Source: Sulfurimonas sp. UBA2011 (GTDB lineage: Bacteria > Campylobacterota > Campylobacteria > Campylobacterales > Sulfurimonadaceae). Taken from it: a DNA stretch of 64,000 nt. Made by a program: the position numbers and the translations under genes. A model generated the notes under the pieces. The model did not search any database. It saw nothing but the letters and a program-made list of their open reading frames with translations, and was not told the DNA's origin. The stretch lies in assembly GCA_002335055.1 (NCBI GenBank), contig DDCH01000011.1:33516-97515 (forward strand), written 5' to 3'. Numbering within the stretch: position 1 is the first letter of the stretch; each line of letters begins with the position of its first letter. This document shows, piece by piece, positions 58,267 through 64,000 of this stretch.

Positions 58267-60687
58267 TTATTTCCATCCCCTATTTCTTGGATTGATAAAT
58301 TTTTTCCTAATGAAGAGAGTATATATAAAATATATAAACATAAGTAAAACAATCAGTCCACCAATAAGTTGTGTACCTGCACCAATATTTAAAACTTTAT
58401 TTAAAATATTTTGATGTTCTTTATTATCTATCTCAATCTCTGCCATATTTGCGATATGTGTCATAGCACTCACACCTAGATTACCTGCTGGTATATCTAT
58501 GTGACAAGACATACAAACGCCACGACGATCTAACTTCGATCTTTGCTTTTTATCAAGAGCTTGGGAGAGTTTAAAGTGATGCCCAACGGTCATTACCTGA
58601 GTACCATTTTCATCCACAAACTGTGAATAGTCATATTTGAGATTTGGAATCCCTGGGATTTGTTCATCAGTTTTTCTTGGTAGTACTTTTCTATCTGGAC
58701 TCATAAGGTCTACAATAGTTGTAGTAGTCCAATCAGCACTACTACCAATACCAAGTCCTAAAGCCTTATCTGAAACATGACATGACTCACAATTGCGTGA
58801 TTCTTTAGAAATTGTATGAGGCTGAACAGGTGACATATCAAGAGTATTTTGACCCTCCTCGCCTGCACCCTCAACATTTTTGACCTTGTATATATGGTTT
58901 TGAATCAGAGCCTTGCCATCTGCACCAATAACCGTAATAGTTGTTTGGCAACCCGGTATAACAGGAGTAATGCGCCCCTCTCCATTTTGTGCTAAAGCTG
59001 GGTCTTCCCAACGAAGAAATGAACGTGTTTCAGTAACCTTACCAGGTACTAGATACTTCTTTAAATCTCGCATACCACCAGTTGTACCATGAATATCTTG
59101 ATCATGTGAAGCTTTAAGATAATCAACATTAGATTTGCCACCACTATAATCGATCTTAACATGACAACCATAACACTGAGGTGCCCATGTCGCATGACAA
59201 GTGTAACACTCTAACTCTTCTGTGTGAGCAGTAACAACATCCATAGCAATTAGTGCAGCTTTAGAAAGATGTTTTTCCTCTTTTAAGAGTTTAAGTGGTT
59301 TTAGCTCTATATCTTTCCCCGAAGCTAGGTGCATTATGATTTTATTGCCCTTTTTGATAGCTTTTGGAAGTGGATTTCCACGTGCTGTGAGGATATAACC
59401 ATCACCCTTATCAGCAGGCACAAAACCTTGTTTTAGGTACTCGGCTAAGTCTTGAGTAACGCCACGTGCTACACCTTTTTTTCTCTCTTTAGAAAACTCA
59501 TCAGAATAACCAATAGGTAATTCCCATGGATAAGCCTTAGTCGTTCCATGACAGTCTTGACACTCTATCTCAACAGCTGCTAAGTTAGCTCCACCTAAAA
59601 AACCATCACCATGAAGGTCATTTGATGTATGACAATCTTGACACAACATCCCTTTTTGATAGTGAATATCCTCTTGCATATGTAAGTAGCGTTTTGTATG
59701 AAGTTTTGGTTGTCCATTACCATTTTCATCAAATGTCGCATTATATGAAGTCTCCATAAGGCCTTGGTAGGAAACGCCTATACGTTTACCACGATTATGA
59801 CAAGTTGAACAGGTCTCAACTGGAACACCTGAGTACTTCACATCATGAATATTGACTTTTACTTTTCTTGAAGACTGAATCTGGTGAGAAAGCATATGTC
59901 CTGGAGATTTTTTATCAATTGACTGGTCATTACCCTCGTAAAAACCTTCATTCGAGTAAGGTACATGGCATGATGCACAACCTATTCCTCTAAAATCACC
60001 GCGTTTTGAGCGTCCCTTGCTTCCTGTATGACAACGTAAACATTCTTGACGCAGATAAGTATAAACAGCTAAAGATGGATCAGCTGTTACCTCTTTTACA
60101 GTTGGTGCCTCCGGAAGTTCTTGCATTTTTTCTGGAAAAGCTTGTGGTTCCATTTTTGCAAGTTTTTGCATATATTTTCTATAAGTATCTGTTCCTGAAC
60201 GGGACATCGGATCACGAGGGTTATGTGTTTTGTAGTTACCGTTTATGTGTTTGTAACCTTCTTTTGCACCAAAAGACCACATCGCCCCTTGGATTTTCCC
60301 CTGTTCAGTCATCATAAGAGAGTTCATTTGATTAGCAACTTGAACTGGGTGACAAGTACCACAAGTATTTTCATTTATCCAAGTACTAGCAGGTGCTGGA
60401 TAGTACTCTTTAGGCCCAGGATTACTTTTGAAGTAATCTATTGTTCCCTTATGTGCCTTGGTTTTATGTTTTGTCGCAGGATTTCCCCCGTGACAGATAA
60501 TACAACTATTTTCAGCATAACCAGCCTCCCCAGCCCTATGAGCAATCGCGATACTCATCTCTGAGTTTTTCTCACGGATATGTTCAATTCCGCTATGACA
60601 AGTCAGACAGTTATTTTCTTTTGTGTAATCAATTTTAGCAAAAAGTGAAACATAAAAGAAAAGTGCTAAAAATAGTAATTTGTTCAT
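58267..60687 (-). CDS. Membrane-anchored dodecahaem cytochrome c
   Basis: 806 aa. An N-terminal signal (MNKLLFLALFFYVSLFA), 12 CxxCH haem c motifs (for instance CLTCH at 27, CIICH, CGTCH, CLRCH, CASCH, CSTCH, two CQDCH, CYTCH, CYGCH, CESCH, CMSCH) and one C-terminal membrane helix (GLIVLLMFIYFIYTLFI) before a basic end. There is a wide haem-free insert between motifs 8 and 9 and between 10 and 11. I cannot match it to a named reductase; it resembles large periplasmic redox enzymes or electron conduits. Its setting next to mqnC suggests menaquinone-linked respiration. Confidence 0.85.
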   Translation of the reverse strand: MNKLLFLALFFYVSLFAKIDYTKENNCLTCHSGIEHIREKNSEMSIAIAHRAGEAGYAENSCIICHGGNPATKHKTKAHKGTIDYFKSNPGPKEYYPAPASTWINENTCGTCHPVQVANQMNSLMMTEQGKIQGAMWSFGAKEGYKHINGNYKTHNPRDPMSRSGTDTYRKYMQKLAKMEPQAFPEKMQELPEAPTVKEVTADPSLAVYTYLRQECLRCHTGSKGRSKRGDFRGIGCASCHVPYSNEGFYEGNDQSIDKKSPGHMLSHQIQSSRKVKVNIHDVKYSGVPVETCSTCHNRGKRIGVSYQGLMETSYNATFDENGNGQPKLHTKRYLHMQEDIHYQKGMLCQDCHTSNDLHGDGFLGGANLAAVEIECQDCHGTTKAYPWELPIGYSDEFSKERKKGVARGVTQDLAEYLKQGFVPADKGDGYILTARGNPLPKAIKKGNKIIMHLASGKDIELKPLKLLKEEKHLSKAALIAMDVVTAHTEELECYTCHATWAPQCYGCHVKIDYSGGKSNVDYLKASHDQDIHGTTGGMRDLKKYLVPGKVTETRSFLRWEDPALAQNGEGRITPVIPGCQTTITVIGADGKALIQNHIYKVKNVEGAGEEGQNTLDMSPVQPHTISKESRNCESCHVSDKALGLGIGSSADWTTTTIVDLMSPDRKVLPRKTDEQIPGIPNLKYDYSQFVDENGTQVMTVGHHFKLSQALDKKQRSKLDRRGVCMSCHIDIPAGNLGVSAMTHIANMAEIEIDNKEHQNILNKVLNIGAGTQLIGGLIVLLMFIYFIYTLFIRKKFINPRNRGWK

Positions 60688-60691
60688 TTAT

Positions 60692-61090
60692 TTACTTAGA
60701 TTTACTTATAGCATCTAAAACACCATTAATAAATTTAGGAGACTGTTCTGTTCCAAAAGCCTTAGTAATCTCAACTGCTTCATTGATAACAACAGCAGAA
60801 TCAAGATCTCCAAAAAGTATCTCATAAGTTGCTAAACGTAGTGTAGCACGCTCAATACTTCCAAGTCTTTTAAAATCCCAATCCTTAAGATGTGTGATAA
60901 TTGCTTCATCACAAGCATCAAGGTTACTCATAACGCCACTATATAAATCAAGTGCAAAGTCTTTTTGTTTGTTACGAATCTTCTTTTCTTCTAGTATTTC
61001 ATCTGTATGTTCAGCTGTGTTACCATTTCCTAAATCAAATGCATATAAAAGGCTTACAACAGCCATACGAGCGTGATGTCTAGTTGCCAT
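60692..61090 (-). CDS. nusB: Transcription antitermination protein NusB
   Basis: 132-aa all-helical RNA-binding protein that joins NusE and the boxA RNA in rRNA antitermination. The start MATRHHARMAVVSLLYAFDLG (residues 1-21) and FINGVLDAISK at the end are typical; the DLDSAVVINEAVEITKAFG helix is the conserved core. It overlaps ribH by 1 bp, the ribH-nusB order seen in many bacteria. Confidence 0.95.
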   Translation of the reverse strand: MATRHHARMAVVSLLYAFDLGNGNTAEHTDEILEEKKIRNKQKDFALDLYSGVMSNLDACDEAIITHLKDWDFKRLGSIERATLRLATYEILFGDLDSAVVINEAVEITKAFGTEQSPKFINGVLDAISKSK

Positions 61091-61554
61091 TATAGTTCCT
61101 CATATAGGTTTAGCATTTCAATAACTGTAGTCATTGCTTCAAAACCTTTGTTACCAGCTTTTGTTCCAGCACGCTCAATTGCTTGCTCGATAGTATCAGT
61201 TGTTAATAGTCCAAAACTTACTGGTTTTTGGTACTTTAAACTCATAGTAGCGATACCTTTTGTAGCCTCAGCACTTATATAGTCAAAGTGAGGAGTTGCC
61301 CCACGGATAACTGCACCTAGAGCACATACAGCATCATACTTTCCACTACAAAGTAATTGGTCAACTATCATAGGAAGTTCAAATGCACCAGGAACGATAA
61401 CCTGAGTTATATCTTCTTCATTTCCACCATGACGAGCAAAAGCATCCGTAGCACCCTCAACTAGTCTATCAACTATGAAGTGGTTCCAGCGTGTACTTAC
61501 TATCGCTATTTTTTTTCCATTAATTACTTGTAATTTACCTTCAATTAAATTCAT
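61090..61554 (-). CDS. ribH: 6,7-dimethyl-8-ribityllumazine synthase
   Basis: Penultimate step of riboflavin biosynthesis, 154 aa. Conserved segments are STRWNHFIVDRLVEGA, VPGAFELP near residue 57, ALGAVIRGATPHFDYISAEATKGI with the catalytic His near 89, and FGLLTTDTIEQAIERAGTKAGNKG. It is 3 bp after kdsA and overlaps nusB by 1 bp. Confidence 0.96.
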   Translation of the reverse strand: MNLIEGKLQVINGKKIAIVSTRWNHFIVDRLVEGATDAFARHGGNEEDITQVIVPGAFELPMIVDQLLCSGKYDAVCALGAVIRGATPHFDYISAEATKGIATMSLKYQKPVSFGLLTTDTIEQAIERAGTKAGNKGFEAMTTVIEMLNLYEEL

Positions 61555-61557
61555 CTT

Positions 61558-62349
61558 TTATATCTCCTGTATCAATTTTATTTTTTTTATTAATTTATCT
61601 AAGTCTTCTAACTTTAACATATTTGGTCCATCGCTCAAAGCGACACTAGGGTCAAAATGCGTTTCAAAAAAGAAACCATCAACACCTATTGCTGCTGCAG
61701 CTTTTGCCAAGTGTGGAACCATTGAGCTATCACCACCCGTTTTACCGTTCTCTGCCGTTGGCATTTGAACTGAGTGAGTTGCATCAAAAATTACTGGTGC
61801 AAACTCTCGCATGATGACAAGATTTCGCATATCAACAACCATATTTCCATAACCAAAACTATTCCCACGCTCACAGAGATAAACTCCATGTTTTTTTGCA
61901 TTTTCATAAGTTGCTTCAGAACATCCACGAGTTTGAAGTATCTTTAAAAGTGGGTATTTCATCGCATCTGCTGAGAGAAATTGTCCTTTTTTGATATTTA
62001 CTTCACATGAAGTCTTTGCACATGCCACAAGCAGATCAGTTTGGCGACACAAAAATGCAGGAATTTGTAGCATATCTACAACCTCTGCTACTTGATTTAC
62101 CTGAGCAGACTCATGAACATCCGTTACTATTTTGTAACCAAAGTCATCTTTCACTTTTTGTAATATTCTTAAACCTTCATCTATCCCAAGTCCACGAAAA
62201 GACTCTAACGAAGTACGATTTGCTTTGTCAAAACTAGCTTTAAAGTAAAAGTCTATAGTTTCATCTTTATGGTATTTCTCTAATTCTTTTGCAATTTTGA
62301 AGATATTTTCTTCACTCTCAATTACACAAGGCCCTGATAAAAGTTTCAT
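61558..62349 (-). CDS. kdsA: KDO-8-phosphate synthase
   Basis: Condenses arabinose 5-phosphate and PEP to KDO 8-phosphate for lipopolysaccharide. 263 aa. SGPCVIESEENI at residues 5-16, YFKASFDKANRTSLESFRG near 35-53, TDVHESAQ and FLCRQTDLL, KKGQFLSADAMK and FDATHSVQMPTAENGKTGG fit the family. A metal-type Cys/His set appears to be present at the start of the barrel. It heads the kdsA-ribH-nusB group, with a minus-strand TATAAT at 62388-62383. Confidence 0.96.
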   Translation of the reverse strand: MKLLSGPCVIESEENIFKIAKELEKYHKDETIDFYFKASFDKANRTSLESFRGLGIDEGLRILQKVKDDFGYKIVTDVHESAQVNQVAEVVDMLQIPAFLCRQTDLLVACAKTSCEVNIKKGQFLSADAMKYPLLKILQTRGCSEATYENAKKHGVYLCERGNSFGYGNMVVDMRNLVIMREFAPVIFDATHSVQMPTAENGKTGGDSSMVPHLAKAAAAIGVDGFFFETHFDPSVALSDGPNMLKLEDLDKLIKKIKLIQEI

Positions 62350-62390
62350 ATTTTCTTCTTAAGTTAGAATTTTATTGAAGATATTATATC

Positions 62391-63278
62391 TTATTTTGCT
62401 TTTGCTACCATTATGCCAGCTAAGATGATTAGGACTATGCCAAATGTTGTACTTAAAGATGGAAGCATGTCTCCAAGTAAAACACCAACAATGATGGAAA
62501 AAAATATATTTGAGTAACTTACAGCTCCAACTACTCCTGCCTTGGCTTCACCATAGGCTTTTGTCATTAGAAGTTGCGAAATTGTTGCTAAAACTCCCAT
62601 AAGCAAGAGGTACAACCAGATAATTCCCTCGGGCATAACAAATTCGCTAAAGATAAAGTCAAGGTCATTTGTCTCAACATATGGGGAAACCATAAAAAGA
62701 ACCAAAGGTCCTAAAGTTCCTGTCATCATAAAAGAAAGTACTATAGCACGAGTATCATAGTAAGACTTTAGTTCTCTAACAGAAGTGTAGGCAAGTGCTG
62801 CGCCAACACCACTAAATATACCAAGTAAATCATACTTGGAAAATCCCAAGTCACTCGGCTGTGTTATAAAAAGGATACCAATAAACCCAACAAATATAGC
62901 TAGCCACCCTTTAAAACTTAACTTCTCATGTAAAAAAAGATAAGCAAATACTGCTGTAAAAATCGGTGAAGTTTTTGAGTAGGTCATTGCATCACCTAGT
63001 GAAATATGTGCAATATTATAAAAAAATGCTAAAAGTGCTATAAAACCAATAAAACCTCGGAAAAAGAGGAGATATGGCTTCCCTCCTATATGTTTCATAG
63101 GTTCTTTTAGTATGGCTGTTCCTACGATGATAACACCCGCAAGATTTCTAAAAAAAACAACTTCTAAAGACGGTATAGTTGGACTTGCTAGTTTTGCGAA
63201 GGCACCCATAATGGCGAAGGTAAAAGAGGCTATAAGCATGTACTTAACACCCGTATTTAAATTTTTAATATAATTCAT
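62391..63278 (-). CDS. DMT-superfamily (EamA) transporter, copy 2
   Basis: Ten-helix inner-membrane exporter, paralogue of the copy at 21419; LEVVFFRNLAGVIIV, LGDAMTYSKTSPIF and AYGEAKAGVVGAVSYSN are shared in register. I place the start at ATG 63278 (295 aa) rather than at ATG 63296: a TATAAT at 63291-63286 (minus strand) lies between the two, so the longer form would begin upstream of the transcript. This implies a leaderless message, with 7 nt between the -10 and the ATG. Confidence 0.87.
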   Translation of the reverse strand: MNYIKNLNTGVKYMLIASFTFAIMGAFAKLASPTIPSLEVVFFRNLAGVIIVGTAILKEPMKHIGGKPYLLFFRGFIGFIALLAFFYNIAHISLGDAMTYSKTSPIFTAVFAYLFLHEKLSFKGWLAIFVGFIGILFITQPSDLGFSKYDLLGIFSGVGAALAYTSVRELKSYYDTRAIVLSFMMTGTLGPLVLFMVSPYVETNDLDFIFSEFVMPEGIIWLYLLLMGVLATISQLLMTKAYGEAKAGVVGAVSYSNIFFSIIVGVLLGDMLPSLSTTFGIVLIILAGIMVAKAK

Positions 63279-63285
63279 TAATGCA

Positions 63286-63291
63286 ATTATA
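63286..63291 (-). promoter_or_regulatory. -10 box (TATAAT, minus strand) 7 bp before the EamA copy 2 ATG
   Basis: GGGTATAATTGC context on the minus strand. It leaves no room for a ribosome-binding site and predicts a leaderless transcript. Confidence 0.55.
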
Positions 63292-63314
63292 CCCATCTAT
63301 TAACTTCTCTTCTT

Positions 63315-63320
63315 TATAAT
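63315..63320 (+). promoter_or_regulatory. -10 box (TATAAT) for the TerB/DnaJ gene
   Basis: CTTTATAATGAAC, 24 bp before ATG 63344, divergent from the EamA copy 2 promoter. Confidence 0.55.
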
Positions 63321-63343
63321 GAACATAATTAAAAGGATGTTTT

Positions 63344-64000
63344 ATGTTAAACCTCATTATATTTGCTGTTATCGGTTATATTTTTTACACTGTATTTAAA
63401 AGCTATGGTAAGTATGAAAACTACTCACAAAAAGCGTTTAAGAACTTTTCTGTTTCTCATGACTCTCTTGCAAGTAGCGAACTAGGTCTTTTTGTTGCAC
63501 TCGTTGCAAAAGTGGCTAAAGCTGATGGAAAATTCGATGCACTTGAAGCACAACTTGTAGGGATTATGTTTGATGATATCTGTGCAGTTTTTCCTGAACC
63601 TCAAAAGACAAAACAGATACTCAAAGATATATTTAATGAAGAAAAAGAAAGAAGTGACAATATAGAAGATGTTGCACACTCCTTAGCTAATTCCATTAGA
63701 CGAAACAAAGCACAACAACAGCAGTTTATGAGTTTTTTGATTCAACTTGCATTTATTGATGGTGAATGTAGTTCAAGTGAAGAAGAAATTTTATCTACAA
63801 TAGCTGAGGCACTTGAGTTTGACCCTGATGCTTACCATAAAATCTTTGATCAGTTTGAGCAAATGATGAAAAATGTTACTCCAAAAGCAAATATTGAAGA
63901 TGCTTATAAAACCTTAGGTGTTAGTAAAAATGATGACATAAAAACTGTCAAAAAAGCATATAGAAAACTCGTCAGACAATACCATCCTGACATCATCGCT
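63344..64000 (+). CDS. TerB-like/DnaJ-domain membrane protein (cut by window end)
   Basis: 219 codons are present; the gene runs past base 64000. The start is ATG 63344 after AAAAGGATG. Residues 3-20 form one membrane helix (LIIFAVIGYIFYTVFKSY). Residues about 45-165 are a TerB-like helical domain (FVALVAKVAKADGKFDALEAQ and FLIQLAFIDGECSSSEEEIL, both with the acidic DG motif). A J domain follows (EDAYKTLGVSKND, KAYRKLVRQYHPDIIA) with the HPD triad. The layout is that of DjlA, a co-chaperone that directs DnaK at the inner membrane. Confidence 0.9.
   Translation, partial: MLNLIIFAVIGYIFYTVFKSYGKYENYSQKAFKNFSVSHDSLASSELGLFVALVAKVAKADGKFDALEAQLVGIMFDDICAVFPEPQKTKQILKDIFNEEKERSDNIEDVAHSLANSIRRNKAQQQQFMSFLIQLAFIDGECSSSEEEILSTIAEALEFDPDAYHKIFDQFEQMMKNVTPKANIEDAYKTLGVSKNDDIKTVKKAYRKLVRQYHPDIIA

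Overview
The window is chromosomal DNA from an AT-rich member of the Campylobacterota, most like Sulfurimonas or a close relative. The evidence is the gene families and gene orders: a two-component pair of the ArsS/ArsR type known from Campylobacterota, the argS-tatA-gmk-acidic protein-fliR block, a futalosine-pathway menaquinone gene (mqnC), a DUF3373-type outer-membrane protein, and many promoters consisting of little more than a TATAAT -10 box. The genus is inferred from family recall, not from a database match. I saw no rRNA, tRNA, CRISPR array, insertion sequence or prophage. Most of the window is ordinary core genome, densely packed, with many 1-4 bp gene overlaps.

Layout. 1-3.8 kb: a truncated outer-membrane porin, a possible lipoprotein relic, and a gap-pgk-tpiA triose-phosphate operon. 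3.9-8.2 kb: nadD-rsfS, converging on mltF and a sensor kinase/response regulator pair. 8.2-10.6 kb: feoAB ferrous iron uptake, with a Fur-like box on its -10. 10.7-15.6 kb: pssA, DoxX, rmuC, an RGG-tailed DEAD-box helicase and a HIT protein. 15.7-20.4 kb: the ndk-yceD-rpmF-plsX-fabH operon, a ferredoxin and metK with a foldable leader. 20.5-32.7 kb: the most disturbed stretch, with a peroxiredoxin, a tiny lipoprotein, a drug/metabolite exporter, two gene relics (a thioesterase and a response regulator-GGDEF protein), a PIF1-like helicase, nhaA, a dipeptide epimerase with a DUF819 membrane protein, a DUF4139 protein, an exonuclease, NhaC, a GNAT enzyme and an L,D-transpeptidase. 32.7-40.8 kb: argS, tatA, gmk, an acidic receiver-like protein, fliR, a LolD-like ATPase, an NDH-2-like dehydrogenase and the rpsB-tsf operon with a structured leader.

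41-49 kb: a frameshifted DUF3373 porin, bcp, then a cell-envelope operon running ubiA - 57-aa protein - coiled-coil membrane protein - ftsW - murG - dedA - DUF420, followed by miaA and a parvulin. 49.4-52.9 kb: a lipoprotein and an arsenic-type operon (arsR-arsC-permease-DUF2892/thioredoxin fusion) with a recognisable ArsR operator. 52.9-60.7 kb: an SRAP protein lacking its usual Cys2, RecD2, an M16 peptidase homologue without its zinc motif, mqnC, and a membrane-anchored cytochrome c with 12 haem-binding motifs. 60.7-64 kb: kdsA-ribH-nusB, a second DMT exporter paralogous to the one at 21.4 kb, and a TerB/DnaJ protein cut by the window end.

The genes together serve central metabolism, envelope building (peptidoglycan, KDO, phospholipid), menaquinone-linked respiration, metal handling (Fe, As) and redox defence. 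The less ordinary signals are cis-acting RNA candidates (metK, rpsB and DEAD-box leaders), deletion scars of lost genes, apparently catalytically altered enzymes, two likely leaderless promoters and a two-copy intergenic repeat.
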